Positions 12,306 to 25,410 of a DNA stretch of 64,000 bases are shown piece by piece (position 1 is the stretch's first letter; the number at the start of each line of letters is the position of its first letter). The notes beneath the pieces are model-generated. The model saw nothing but the letters and a program-made list of their open reading frames with translations. It did no database searches and had not been told where the DNA came from. The DNA is taken from assembly GCA_029255685.2 (NCBI GenBank), contig CM055316.2, positions 84,132,861 to 84,196,860 on the forward strand, written 5' to 3'. The translations under genes and the position numbers were made by a program. This stretch comes from Silene conica (Eukaryota > Streptophyta > Magnoliopsida > Caryophyllales > Caryophyllaceae).

Positions 12306-12918
12306 CATTAAGCATATATAGGACTATTGATTGAGGTCTCAACAAAAATCGGTCACAGGTTTAGATATCAGGCTTATGCAACAAAAAAAAAATATGTGGA
12401 ATTGAGCACATAATATGGACGGACATGTGCATTATCCACTTTCAAATACGATGGACATTATAGCGAATTTTGATTGATATGGTCATCTTCAATATATACC
12501 GCATGATCGTAGATTTATAATGGTATGAAGTGACCTTAATATTTTTTGTGGAGGCCAAAAACAAGGGCGGTAACTGGTCGATTCAAACTCATAATGGCAA
12601 AATAGGTTTTTCAAATGCTAGTAACATTCCGGTGAATTTTTGAATCGAAATTTGAAAAAGCGATGTCAAAATCTGGTCCAAGTGGTCCGGAATTTTTTGA
12701 TTCCGATCCTAGACAAGATTATTTATAATTCGATCCGAGAATTTTGTTGATTCCAATTCCATTCCAATTGTAGTGCCGTACACAACCCTTTTGTAATCTG
12801 TATTAATTTTTTTTTTTGTTTTTTTGTTTTTGGTGACGAGGGAACCCGCAGCCGCTACCTTCGGTGCGCACTACCTAAACCCGCGGGTATATGTAATAGC
12901 CTGCAAACCACATACACC

Positions 12919-13612
12919 TAGAGATGGCAATGGATAGGATCTGGACAGGATCCTATAGGATCCAGATCCAGATCCATTTTAAAATGGTATATCCAGATCC
13001 TACCCTTATCCTCAGGGTCCGAAATTTGTAGATCCATATCCGCATCCTAAGGATCTGGGTAGGATCTGGATAAAATCCAGATCCGTCAATCTTCAACGAT
13101 ACATTCAAATGAAACCGCACCAAGTCACTATTATACACTATTTCACTTTAACTTGTCAATTAGAGATGATGTTTTTTGTCGAATTACCCTCTATTAACTT
13201 CACTGGTTTAAAAATCATAGTCTAAAAAAAATAAAAAGAGTGTACAAAGTATTAAAAAGTCGTGTAGCAACTTACAAATAAGGTTTACAAACCACAAAAT
13301 AATTATAATTCCAACAATTCATAATAAAACAAATTGTCCAAACAAAATAAACGCTAATACTTCATTGCTTGTTTCCATGATATACCTCTAAAGGGTCGAA
13401 TCTATCCAAAAATTACACATATAAAAATTAAAAGAGGGTCCAAGGGTAGGATCTGGATCTTAGTGGTGGGATCCAGATCCGACCCTCGTACTCGTATGAG
13501 GATATGGATCCGATCCAGATCCTAAGGATCTAAAATAATGGGATCCATATCCTACCCTTGGGTATAGGGTCTGGTGGATCTGGGTAGGATCCGGGATCCA
13601 TTGTCATCTCTA
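12919..13612. mobile_element. non-autonomous hAT-like element 1
   Basis: Inverted termini TAGAGATGGCAATGGAT and ATCCATTGTCATCTCTA are flanked by a perfect 8-bp duplication CATACACC (12911-12918, 13613-13620). The subterminal parts are made of repeated GGATC-type words (GGATCTGG, CAGATCC), while the middle is AT-rich and non-coding. An 8-bp duplication is diagnostic of hAT-type insertion. It ends 256 bp before the POT1 start codon. Related elements lie at 52743 and 60545. Confidence 0.85.
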
Positions 13613-13837
13613 CATACACCAGGTAAACCACCCGAGGGTGACAGGCTCGAAGTCCATTAAATTGTGTTTTTTTTTTTCAAGTAATAACCCATATTAGAAA
13701 AACCGATTAGCGTCTCCTTATAAAAAAATCCAAAAATTACTCGATTTTGAAAATTGAAAAACGAGAGAAAAGAAGGCGCGTATTTCTAAGTCTATTTCCT
13801 CTCTCTACTCGACACTCCTTCAGTGATGCTTCAAACA

Positions 13838-13845
13838 AAACCCTA
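13838..13845 (+). promoter_or_regulatory. telo-box (AAACCCTA) upstream of POT1
   Basis: A single AAACCCTA, one unit of the plant telomere repeat, lies 24 bp before the POT1 ATG, probably in the 5' UTR. Telo-boxes are known promoter-proximal elements of many growth-related plant genes. The motif is short and also occurs by chance elsewhere in this window. Confidence 0.35.
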
Positions 13846-13868
13846 GAAAATCAATTTGGGAGAAAAAA

Positions 13869-16800
13869 ATGACAGGAGAAAGGAAAGATGATTACAGATT
13901 TCTCACATTAGCTGATGCGAAAGGCACATTGAGTCAACATGTAAATTTAATTGGTATCATTGTTGAGCATGGTACTCCTTCTCGCAGCAGAGGCACTGGT
14001 ATACATCTTTCGATTTTTCATATTTTCCATGAGTTTAATTTCGTTTTATTATAGTATTAAACCATCAATTTGTTGTTTTAATTTGCGTTTTGTATGATTT
14101 AATTGCTCTTTGTTTGTTGTTGTATGTTGAATGTTGAATGTTCGATTGTTGGTAGTGCTGGTTGAAAAATTTGATATTTTTTTAATTTTATCGCTGTAAA
14201 TTTGGTTTTTGATATATTTTGGTAATTCATGAATGTGTGTAGTTGATAATTTTGAAGAAAGCAGTAGTTTTGTACTCGTAATCTCGATATTTTTAGCCGA
14301 AATGTTGGCTGTGATGAATAGTGGGAGCATGATTTCAAGTTAGGGGGCGGAAAAATTGAAGGGGATGGTGGAGGACAGTTGGCCGTTGCTAGCTTCACCG
14401 TAGTTCTGTTACTGGCTGTGATGATAAAAAGGCCGGACTTATGGCTGCCCCCGAGATTGGGTTGGTAGTAGATTGATGAAAAGTCCAAGCAAAGGTTTAA
14501 CTGAGCCAGTTTCTACTCGAAATTTAACTGAGCCAGTTTCTACTCGTCGAGCAATTCTTGTCGTTTTTGTTTGTTTTGTTGAATTAGGGTCATTGAATGA
14601 ATTTTTATGTTTGAGATATTGTGTGTGAAATAGTCGGATACGCGGAATTAGATTTTGTATTTTTGGTATTAAATTGATGATAGATTTTGAATGCTAGGTT
14701 ACTCCCAAACTGCCTTGTATGCTTTTCTATTTGGTTGGATTTATTTGTTTGACTAGCTAATCAATGTTTTCTCGACCAAAGCTCTCCTTTTATAGGTGTT
14801 TTTTTAATGCATACGATAACTTTAGGGAACTATGGCTCTGTTCTTTCTGGCTTAATTTTAGCTCATTTCAATTTTGCTTGGGTGTATTCTGTTAAGTTTT
14901 ATTTACGTTTAATCAATTATGTTCAATTAATCTCTTCACAAAAATTAACTTTTAATTCAACTAAATTTACTTGACCTTAGTTTCACTCAATTTAATTCAA
15001 TTAAACTCTACTACAGTTAATTCAATTCAACTCGTTTTAGCCGAAAAGAACAGGGCCTATGTTTCTGGCATTAGTTTTCTTCCGTTGCATATAAAGTTTT
15101 GTTTTCTTAACAGATTGGTTTTTGTCACTGAAAATTGTGGACGAGTCACACCATGATAGTGGATTGGTAGTTAATATATTTGGGGAAAATGAACGGATGC
15201 TTCCTCAGATTCGGTCATCTGGAGACATTATCCAAGTTACCCATCTTACGGTATGCTCAATTCTCTTGATGCTTCATTCTTGATGTTCTATTTGCATTCA
15301 TTTTTTTTGTGAGGTTAATTGCTTCCATTTAAGGTGAAACTGGACTTCACAAATCACAACCCTAAAAAAAAGATGGAATTCTAGCTGTCATGTCTAAAGT
15401 CAACTTGAGATCGTGAATTATTTTCTTTATTTATATTGTTCTAAAAAGCATGCTTTTGTAAGTTATTTTGTTTTGAAATTTTGACGTCTATCATCGACAT
15501 TATCAATAATTATGGCTTCCCTTGCTTCCTGGCTTAAGGCTGTATGTCTTCTGACTACTCTTCGTAATTCTGGGCACTATTTTACGTCTGGGCACTAGTT
15601 TACTTACCTTTTTTTTTTTCTTTTCCTTGTTCTCAACCTCAAACGGTGGTAATTTTGGCAAGTGTAACACACTAACACGTAGTGACTTGTTTATATGCAC
15701 AGATGAAAAGTCATAATGCTGAGACATATGCTCAATTCAACAAAAAAATTTCTTCATTTGCTCTTTATGAAGGGAAAGATGGTGAAACCTATAGACCTTA
15801 TCAATTTTCTTATAACTTTTGGCAAAGAGACCAGGACACGATATTTGTTGCGGGGCTTAGAAAGTGGGTGGCTGGTGTTCAGCTTAATTCAGGTACCCTC
15901 ATGGCCTTATGTTTTTTTATCATCACAGTTATACTCATGTTGATTGCACATAGCTTGTTCATGTCTTGTCACAAATTTTCACTTCTGCACTGGAAAATAA
16001 ATGCGCCGGGGTTTTAGGCTTTGAGTTGTATCTAGGTGGATGTATCATTATTGTGTCTTGGTTCACTGGTAGTGTACCAGTGTATCCGTAGATGAAATTT
16101 ATATGGTTGAGTAATCGTAGAGGGGCAGCTTCTTTGGTGGTGTATCATCCTGTGGTGCTTCCACAAGTCGTTTGACATTTTTTTTTTCTCTTTTTAAACT
16201 AAAAGGATTTGCAGTAATTTAAACTAAAGTAATGCGTTATAGAGTTGTTGGAGGCTGCAGCCTTATGATCTGTTACTAACTTAGCAGCCTAGGACTACCA
16301 AAAGGCTGTCTGCCGGACTTTTATTTCCGTTATTGTGCTCAGTTCTGAACTCTGATTTTCTTTTTTATAATCTTCACCAAACGAAAATCTCTGTCGAGAA
16401 AGCAGGTTATATGTTTTCCTTCAGATTCTTATCTTTTTTGTTTATCTTTAGTAGTTGCAAAGGATTCCGTTCTGTTGTTGGGACAGCTTCAGGAAGGTCT
16501 CCAAGGACAGTGTTTTGATGTGGTCTGCAAGGTTATTCTCCTTTCATTATGGTGCTTTCATCTGTTTTCTTCTGCTCTATGTATAATAAGGCATTATAAG
16601 GATATAAATCAAAGTACATCCTGTAAAAAAGTAAAGGATATTAGAAACAAAGTAATATTGGAATTTGGATTTCTACTAATTGTGGATGATTGATTACAGT
16701 CTCTGAAACTTTGTAAAATATGAATATAATGCCACATGTATGTGTACCTACCTTAAATACTCAAATTCCTGTGCAAATATTTATGATGAAAAAAGTCTGA

Positions 16801-19754
16801 CATTTTTAATGTTTCAGTTTTCTTCTAACAAAATAAATAAAAGCTTAATACTTAGCTCATGACTGGTCATTTTATGGTGTCATTTTTAAGAATATATTAT
16901 TAGTACTGTATAATGGTTTGGAGAATTCTGGAGAAGAATTTTGCCTGTATATATTTTGATCCCTCTACTAATTTTACGTTAATATATTGGCTGTGCTTCT
17001 TTCTCTTGTGAGATAGCGGTCCTTCGATGCAGTTCTCCACACAATTTTCATCTTGGGTCATTCAGAAACCGTCTCTTTGTGTTTATAACACAAGGGTAGG
17101 GCTGCGTACCCCCCCACCCCCCACCCACACGCACGCACTGCATTGAGGGCGGGAGCCTCTGGTGCACTGGGTAATGTTGTTATTGTATTTGTTACTTAAT
17201 ACTCATAGAATTGCATCTCAAGGTTGTGCTACATCTTAAAGTGTTCTGCGCTTTATGTGATTTCAAGGAAAGTAGGAAGCTGCAGTAAGTAATATTCTGT
17301 TTTTTAAATAGATTATTCATGTGTCTGGAGTCAGTGAAGATGAGTGGTTGCTGTTTCTTTGGGATGGAAGTGATGCACTCCCTCTTCATATCCAATCTAA
17401 GTGAGTGTACTTGGTCTTTTGTGGTTTTGTTACCTTCAGTGCTTATTTACTTCTTTTCCAAATTATTTCACTTTTCATTTGTATTGTTATCTAAAACGAG
17501 TCACGGAGTATTTTTTTAATTCTATTTTCAGTTTTCATTTGTCAAAAAGAAACAGACAATCTAGTGATTTGAAACAGCTGCATGCTCTTTTCTATAGTAA
17601 ACTAAACAAACTACTGTTTGTAAAATGTGCAGATTGGATGATGAAATAACAAATCCACTTCCTTTGCAAATAGAACCGCAGAGTTTGCCAAGGGATATTT
17701 TGTGCAAATTTCGTTCGATTGGGACGACAGTAAGGGTATTAGTGCGACCTAGTAATGTGAACTTTCATATCTCTTCACTCATAACTGGCAGATGGGCGAA
17801 ATTTAACAACATGACATTTTACGTTTCGCACGGTTTATGGTGTGGTGTCCTAACCCAGCAAACCAAAGTGCGTTTTATTCCAAGTGATGATCTCTATATT
17901 TTGGAACGTGAAAGGTTTGTATTACATTGTTTTCCTCTTTGGCTCATTCATCGCAATAGTTTGAGCTCAAAGCTTTGCATCTACGAGATTTTTCCAAATC
18001 CTGCATAACCTGTTGATAGTCCATGTTACAATACATTATGATCTTGGTATTGAATTTTTGTGAATTCCATCACTTGTACTTGCCATTTAGGAATTTTGCT
18101 GACCGATGTTCTTCCAAATCGAATCTAATGGCTTTTGAATGCTTTCCTTGGCCCTCTCATGTCACAGGTGAACATTATTATTTATTCTCTTCATATTATA
18201 TCTTTTCTTGGCAAATTGAGCCACACATACTTGATGTTACATCCTGATTCTAATCCAAGTGTTGATAAATCTAATCAGCTTTTGATATTTTCCCCTTGGT
18301 TGACATTTTATTCATTGTTTGTTTTTCTTGGGAATCCTTAGCTGTTGACCCTAAACATGAACATGTACCTCTTGCCACGCTGATGGATATTCTGACATAT
18401 TCACAGGTATTTGTTGTCTGCTTCTTTTGAGTTCTCCAGACAAGTCCTCTGCACTTAGTTTCTTTAAATTGTTATGTTCTAATATAACTTTTAGTATGCC
18501 AATACTTTGAGTCCGACGTGTCTATATTTAAATTCAACTCAGGGTATTCGTGCCGGGTCAGTTTGGGTACATGTTATTTCGGGTACGTTTGCATTTGGGT
18601 TGGGTTCCGGGTTCATCTATGTTCCAAGTGTGTTATCATCATGTAATTTAGAGTTAAGCGTCAGCTTGGGGTTATCAAAGTTTGGTTTAGATAAGATGTC
18701 AGGCACGAGTTGCAGTCGTGACTCGTGGGGGTCAAGTCATTTTGGCCGTACTGATGTCTGGTCTTGTGTGCTTTTGCTATCCAGGCGATAGCCAAATTTA
18801 AGTGTGCAGTCCGGGTTGTAGCTTCCGTACCAAATAAGGTCGAAGACTTCAGATCACCATCTGGAGTCTACCGAATTCGGCTTACTCTGGAGGACCCCAC
18901 TGCAAGGATTCATGCTTATCTTTATGATGATGATGCGGTAAGAACTCTGCTTCACTCTGTTTATTGTATTCTTCTATTGTCTACTTGAAGAACTCTCTGC
19001 ATGATGCATGGATTTTTTTTTTCATTTTTTTTCCCGTAAGTAATGTTTAGGCAAAAGAGGCAGCACTGTAAGAGCAAAAGGTGTTGCAGTTCATGGATCC
19101 ATATATAACAAAACAAGAATCAACAATCTAAGGAAAGAAACCAATGAACTCCTCATAATTGCTGCTAATTCAGTTGTGATAATCCTTATGCGCATAGTGA
19201 CACATTTAATTCACATTTTTCTGATCTGGACATTTTGATTCTGAATGTGGTCATCTAAGTCTGGTAAAGCCAAAGATATACGAAATATTAATCTTTGGAT
19301 TTGTGGATGTAGTGGACTTAAGCAAAATGGCTCGTAAACCGCCTTGCACTTCTTTTTTCACAAGTTTAAAATGGTCGCCCCTTTTTCCCTCTGGTTATGG
19401 GTCACTACACTCGGCAGTGTTTGCTTTACCCCCTTACCCTGCTTTGAATGACATGTCGATAGTGGGTACCGTGATAATGATAAACCCTTTAATTTTGAAG
19501 CTTCTTACATCTAATTTTAATCTGTTTTTCTGTTTTTGTTGGCATGAAAGGAGGCATTCTTTAACGGAATTCCTCCGACCAGTGTATTGGCACAGAAATG
19601 GAAGGCGTTACTGGGAATCCCTCATATTCTTAGCGAGATTTCTCCGAGAAATCCTCCATGGGCGGTGTGCTGCATTAAATCATATCCCTTGGATGAAAGC
19701 AATTCTTTGGAAAGTAGAAGGTTTCGGATCTTCGACACTAAGTTACTGATTTGA
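13869..19754 (+). CDS. POT1: Protection of telomeres protein 1 (POT1)
   Basis: Ten exons: 13869-13998, 15114-15250, 15703-15892, 16455-16531, 17312-17400, 17633-17914, 18091-18167, 18342-18406, 18785-18937 and 19551-19754. All phases close to 467 residues, the length I recall for Arabidopsis POT1a. The N-terminal OB fold is visible as YRFLTLADAKGTLSQHVNLI, DWFLSLKIVDES across the exon 1/2 join, and VVNIFGENERMLPQIRSSGD. The second OB part includes LLFLWDGSDALPL and ITGRWAKFNNMTFYVSHGLW; the C-terminal part has YRIRLTLEDPTARIHAYLYD and NPPWAVCCIKSYPLD. POT1 proteins act in the nucleus on telomeric DNA or telomerase; in plants some paralogues bind telomerase rather than single-stranded DNA, and the sequence alone does not decide which. 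Introns carry a MITE and a SINE fragment but no exon is damaged. Its 3' end converges on pathogen-related copy 2. Confidence 0.93.
14834..15057. mobile_element. MITE in POT1 intron 1
   Basis: Imperfect inverted ends GGCTCTGTTCTTTCTGGCTT and AGCCGAAAAGAACAGGGCC are flanked by TAT on both sides (14831-14833, 15058-15060). The interior is rich in AATTCAATT-type words. A similar but degraded copy lies at about 39986-40090 in the transporter gene. The superfamily is uncertain (PIF/Harbinger-like or hAT-like). Confidence 0.6.
17052..17190 (+). mobile_element. SINE 3' fragment in POT1 intron 4
   Basis: The words GGGTCATTCAGAAACCGTCT, AGGGTAGGGCTGCGTAC, a C-rich block, GGGAGCCTCTGGTGCACTGG and a GTTGTTATTGT tail follow, from memory, the order seen in 3' parts of widespread plant tRNA-derived (Au-like) SINEs. 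The tRNA-like head and a target duplication were not found, so it is partial or worn. Confidence 0.5.
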
Positions 19755-20137
19755 TGGTGCTCGTCCTTTTGATCCACGCAAGCTTTTGAAGTTTACCCAA
19801 AAGGTATCTGCTCTCCAAAGCGTAGTAAGTTTTTTGTAAATCAAGAGTACATGTAACCACGTTTAGCGTTAGTTCCTCTAAACGCTATCTAATCTCTTGT
19901 TATAGCCTGTATGATATCTAATGTTAACGACAATTCGGAGTGTAACAACTTGATCTGCACCCGAGATCTAATGATAAGTAGCTAATATTATCGAAGGATG
20001 ATACTCCAAACACCCGAAACACTACTACACCTAAGTAAAATGTCGTATCAACACAAAAGAAAAACCCGAATGTAGTATGGTAAGAAAGGAACACATATCC
20101 TTTCATTACAAAGTCTGTTTATGTCGTCTTTGTCTGA
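19755..20137. other. convergent intergenic spacer, POT1 / pathogen-related copy 2
   Basis: 383 bp between two converging stop codons. It must hold both 3' UTRs. No repeat or extra gene is seen. Confidence 0.5.
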
Positions 20138-22035
20138 CTAGCGAGCAATGGGGCAGCTACTATGCGATGCCGTGGATGCATTGCTTGAGTTACTACTAGT
20201 TTCCTGAAGATCGGTATCATGTTGTGGTCGATCTGATAAAGGTTTCCCGGTTAACAGTCCTGCAAAAAGCTCTTCCGGGTTGTAATATATTTCTACCTCT
20301 TCTGCTCTCATTGATTCGTCTACCTGCATACGATTTGTATGTGTTTTGAAGATTGCATCAATGTAAGTTTCATCGCAGAATTAGTTGCATTTGTAATATA
20401 ACCACTGTATATAGGCCCCGTCTACTGATTTTGAGATGCGATGTCTAAAGCTAATGCATTGAGTATACTCGGTCTGTGTTCAGTGCAGGTTTGCTTAACC
20501 GAGTGGCTAATTGACTTCAAACGTTCGGGACTGATTCGCTCCTTTTGAAAGTTCAGGAGTTAATGGCAGTGATTAATGTTTGTTGTTTGGAGTCAATTTG
20601 CCACTTTCCGGTGGCTTTGCCTAGTTATTACGGAAATATGTCGACCAATGTTCGAAACCTATATCGTACATTGGCGGTTGTAGAAATGCATACCTTGAGA
20701 ACGGCAAGTCCATAAAACTCGATCAGTTCTCCGGTTGGAGCATGGCCTTTATACAGTCCTTCAAAGTAACCCCAATGTCTGAATTTGAACGCAATCTCTG
20801 GTGGACCGGAATACACGGAAATCACTTCCCACGCGAACCCTCGTGGTAGAGCTCCCCTAAACGCTGCATGCGACGATTCAAAACTCTCTTCTTCGGCATT
20901 ATAATTGTACGTCTTGTATTTCTCTGGTATCGAGCTTTTTAGCAAGGCGTTATAGCTTCCGAGCCTTAGTACTTCTTCTCTGTCTAACCCCTCTCTTCCT
21001 GTCAAATGTATACATCGGCGGCCGATATGTATTTAGTGATAAAGACTTTATATATTACCTTACTCCTAGATTATTACACGAGATGTTCTTATATAAAGAC
21101 GTTGCACGTCTAATGTAAAATGTATGGGTTTAATCTGATTCGTGACTTGTCCTAAAAAGGAACCCTTTTGCAACGAATGATTTGCAAAAGTATTATAAGA
21201 TCGTTGTATACTCACCATTGACGAAGAGTTTGAACTTGTCGGGATTAATAGTTCTAAAGTCGTGTAAACGAGTTTTATGCGAAAGCTCCATCTCCCATGT
21301 CTTTATTGCATTTTGAACCGTCTCTTCCAAAGACCCTTTCGGCCATTCCTGCGTGTAATCGGTTGTAACTTGTAAGCGTGAAAATGATTTTAAAACAAGC
21401 TACACATATCTAAAGATATGTTTTTAAACTCGTTTTACACTTAAAAACGGTTTAAGAGAAACTCACTAATACATACAGAGCATTATATTATATAATGATA
21501 ATGATGTAATTAGTGGTTTATACAACCAGTTGTATACTCTGGTAACACATATTTAGAGTTTTATAACAAATGATTTGAGCTTATATGTATATTTTACGAG
21601 ATTTATTAAAAAAATTCGAGCGCCTTTATAAAAAATTTAACTAAAAAATATTATATTAAAACTCGAAAATAATACATATATAAACTTTATAAAATTTTAA
21701 TTTTTAACTCCTAAAAAATTAAAATATAGCTCAGAATGTGTAAAAGCTAAAAAAGATTGCATATAAGTTTAGTTAGATTTATATTAAATATTCGATACTC
21801 ATATAAGTCATACTAATATACATCTGTATAGTCTTATTTGTGACAACGATGTTACGAGACGGAGACGTACCTGAGTTCGACCCTCTTCAAAGAGCTTATT
21901 AACAGTATCAAAAATTGGAGGACCTCCATACCTCCATTGTATGTTCTTGTTGCTTGATTCTTCATGTAAAATCGACCTATATTTATCTCCTACTTCCTCA
22001 ATTACTCTATTATTATTAATTTCTTTTTGTGCCAT
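20138..22035 (-). CDS. pathogen-related protein (SnoaL/NTF2-like), copy 2
   Basis: Four exons on the minus strand: 22035-21871, 21348-21216, 20998-20694 and 20323-20138, all in phase, coding 262 residues. Exon 2 has exactly the same length (133 nt) as in copy 1, and all three introns fall at the same places. Shared blocks are EWPKGSLEETVQNAIK, PRGFAWEVISVYSGPP, FKFRHWGYFEGLYKGHAPTG and EVEIYYNPEELFAGLL. It differs from copy 1 in a two-residue insertion in exon 3 and a longer Ser/Asn-rich C-terminus after GKPLSDRP. Its introns are much shorter than those of copy 1 and lack evident transposons. The likely role is the same, a defence-associated NTF2-like protein of unproven activity. The two copies flank POT1 in inverted orientation. 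Confidence 0.9.
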
Positions 22036-24287
22036 TATTTATTTTGTTAGCTAATTTTTAATGTTATTTTTTATTTTTATTTATTTTTTATTTTATAGGA
22101 TCTCAATTTTTAGGATAGTGTTGAGAATAATGTTTAAATAATAATATTATGAATATATGATATATATAGATGTTATATAATTAAGGTTTGCCTAATACCT
22201 ACAAAATTTGCCGAAAATATATGTACAATTATTTTGTTTGATTTATATATTTAATTCTTTTAATTCATTATTTTAGGGCTTTTTTGGATGGATGTACAAA
22301 GTTGCATGGCTTCATCTTGGTAATGGATATGTATAGTAATAAACTTGTCATTCGTCACCAATTGATAGGTACGTCTAACTTAACAAGTAAAATCAACTAC
22401 TATATTGTTAAATTTAATTAGTATATATTAGTATAGTGCCCGTGCATTATTTTAGATACGGATAATTAACTTAATAGGTAAACTCAACTAATATATTGTT
22501 AAACTTAATTAGTATTATACTAGTATATGACTCGTGTAGATGCATGATATTTTAGATATATAGATAGCTAACTTAACTGGTAAACTCAACTAATATATTG
22601 TTAAACTTAATTAGTATTATACTAAAATAGCGCTCGTACAGATGCACGGTATTTTAGATACAAATATTAGAAAATTTAGCAATTAATCAAACTAATAGAA
22701 TGCAGTTTACCTTCATTTTGAAATAAACGGGAAAAAAATTTGCATGTATAATTCCAATAAGATATATTACTCATATTAATCTTATTTATGCACGTGTTAA
22801 ACGATGATTGATGTTATAAAATTAATTACAAGATAAATATTGTTTAATAATAGTAAATATATATAGTCGGTACTAATTAATTAGGAAATAAATATTGTCT
22901 AGTAAAATATCACTTAGGCGAAAAATTAAAGCGGAAAAACTGAAAGACGTGTTAATCTTTTAGTATATACGGAATTACAACTTTTGCTTTTTTTTAAACC
23001 AATAAAAGAATAATGATAGACACAAGCTTTCAAAACAAAACAAAATGATTTAAGGATTAAATAGATATGTTACATATGTATGGAATAAACTTGTAGGTCT
23101 TTTGAGACACCATCTTCCGTTAAATTTTTGAAAGATCGTTTTTTTAAAATTTTTGTATTAGTACAAAACCGCTAAGTTAAATTAAAATGTTCTTCACAAA
23201 AACTAAAAATATAAACAAATGGTTAAGACCGAGGACGGTGTAATAAAATAGATTAATATGTTCGTTGAATCATTTTATACCGTGGTTATTGATTTAATTT
23301 TGTGTTTGATAGTGGAATTAAGTTGACTTTGCTTAGTTATTACTAGATTAATAATTTAATACGATATTATGATCCTTAATCATTTTATTCGTTTTTAATC
23401 AAAGACTTTAAGTTCTAATCCACTTAATCTTGCCTCATTTCCGTGGTTAATCCATTATTTTCCATCTATTTATAAGTATTTGATCATCAAGTAAATTAAA
23501 TTAATCTTACAATAAACTAAATATTCATATAATTTTGTGGTCAACAGTCCATTATTTTCCTTGGTAAGTTCTACATCTTAGTTTTAAAACTTTCGTAATT
23601 GTAGGTTTTCATTAACAATAGTTACCGCAAAAAAAATTATACAACCAGATGTATAAGAGAATCGTGAAAGCATGATGCATACATTTAATTGAGCTTATGG
23701 TGTTTGTTTTTTTAATTTTTAAACTAATTTGAATTATATTTCAATTTATTGACATTAAAATTAAATATAGTTAAAATTACATGGATTGTTTTTTAATTAT
23801 ATAATTAATAATTTTCTAAACTTAATATATTTTTAAATAAAAGAGTTTATAACTCATATTCTTTCCGCATAATCTTGAAATTTCTATTAAAAAGCTCAAA
23901 ATATGTACTATCAGTTTTATTCAACTGATTGTATAATCCGCCCATTGGTTAGTTTACCTGAAATAGAGGTATCATGATAATAGGTCATATAATAATTTAC
24001 CACATAATAATTTGAGAAGGTTATAGGTGGCAATTGTTTGAAGTTAGTACAAATTCTATGTAAGATGTTTTATTATTACTTTATATGCGTAATCGTCTTA
24101 CATTTTATGCAAATTCGTTTATAACCCGTTTAAAATAATAATTCAGTAAAATTGTTTCACAAGAGATTCGTTGTTTTACTTAAATAATATTGATCGATGA
24201 TGAACTTTGACTCTTTGAGTGACTACCATGATTTGTTATTATAAGTCATCGTAAAACCGTTTTACAGAATAATTATTATTCTACAAG
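22036..24287. other. intergenic, with a three-copy tandem repeat at 22370-22680
   Basis: Three copies of about 110 bp contain AACTCAACTAATATATTGTT and ..CGTG/TGCA..ATTTTAGATA. The rest is AT-rich without supportable genes. At about 23096-23170 there is a piece with GAAAGATCG..AAATTTTTGT that resembles pieces at about 9870-9905 and 36165-36205. Confidence 0.45.
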
Positions 24288-24524
24288 GTGATGAGAAACG
24301 GAAAGATGAAGCTTCAAAGCCTTGGAATTACAGCAATGCTATTGATTTCAGTTCTCTGCATATTATCTGTTAATCGAAAGGTCGTCGTATCGATGAATAT
24401 ACAAGAAAATAACAATGGTGATCTCGAAGGGGATGATGACAACGATCTGATCGGTTCCGCAAGTAGTAATGATCATCATGAAATTCCATTACACAAGTTT
24501 GTTCCTCCCGGGGACAAGTCTTAA
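24288..24524 (+). CDS. small secreted protein, family unknown
   Basis: A 78-residue open frame. Residues about 1-33 have a basic start (MMRNGKMKLQS) followed by a hydrophobic core (LGITAMLLISVLCILSV), a good signal peptide. The rest is acidic and low in complexity (GDLEGDDDNDLIGS) and ends with DHHEIPLHKFVPPGDKS. A short precursor with a signal peptide, variable acidic middle and proline-containing tail has the form of a plant peptide-hormone precursor. The tail does not match CLE, CEP, IDA, PSK, RGF or CIF motifs that I know. The HH.IP tail may belong to an uncharacterised plant family, but that is an uncertain memory. There are no introns. It could still be a chance frame; the signal peptide is the main support. 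Confidence 0.6.
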   Translation: MMRNGKMKLQSLGITAMLLISVLCILSVNRKVVVSMNIQENNNGDLEGDDDNDLIGSASSNDHHEIPLHKFVPPGDKS

Positions 24525-25403
24525 TTAAGAAAAATTCGCAGAATGATCTTTAAGGATAATAACCTTTTTAAAAAAAGAAAAGATAAATAAATAGTCGAGA
24601 CGAAAAAAATAATGTTATTATGTAGTTGTTCAATATAGATTACATATTTGTATTTTCACTCTATACACAAACTCTTGTATAAGACGATTATACATAAACT
24701 GACTTGCTTAGAGGATTATACAACCAGTTCGTACAATCATGGTGTATTTTATTGAGCTTATGTGTATATTTGTTGAGCTTTTAAACTATTTTTAGTTATA
24801 TTTTAGTTTTTTTTATATTAAAATTAAAATATAGTTTAACTTATATATATTGTGTTTTAGTTGTGTAATAATTTTCGATTCTCAATATTTTCTCAAGGAA
24901 ATATTTTCTCAAGGAGTTCATAAATTTTACCATATAACTCATATTTTTTTCTAATAAAACTCGAAATTTTTATTAAAAAGCTCAAAATATGTATAGAAAA
25001 TTGTATACCTCTGATGGTATAATCCGCTTATTGAACATTTAGCCACAATCAATAAAAAAAATTGATATTCATGTAGTTAATGAATAATATGCTACAAAAT
25101 CCAAGAGTAAAGCCAATGAAACAAATTCATTATTTGTGTATATTGGATGAACAATGTTTTGCCGGTGTTTTATCGAGTATTTGTTAAACAATAAGTATTT
25201 GTGACTAAATCACAATAATTTTCATTCCGCCATTAAGATTTGTGTAAAATTAAAGATTAAATTAATATTTTCTTTTTTTTCATATTAAAATGACGTCGAG
25301 TTTCAGCGCCATCGGATAACGCTCAACAGGTTCCAAACCTAAAAGTGAAATAGACTCTTAAGATTTGACCTTACCTTTTTTCCCCACAAAATCTTTGTTG
25401 CAC
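24525..25403. other. intergenic, no gene seen
   Basis: AT-rich sequence with runs of A or T and no supportable coding region or clear element ends. Confidence 0.4.
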
Positions 25404-25410
25404 TATAAAT
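25404..25410 (+). promoter_or_regulatory. TATA box of the 25565 gene
   Basis: TATAAAT lies 161 bp before the ATG at 25565. A CT- and ACAA-rich leader of plant type follows. Confidence 0.5.
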
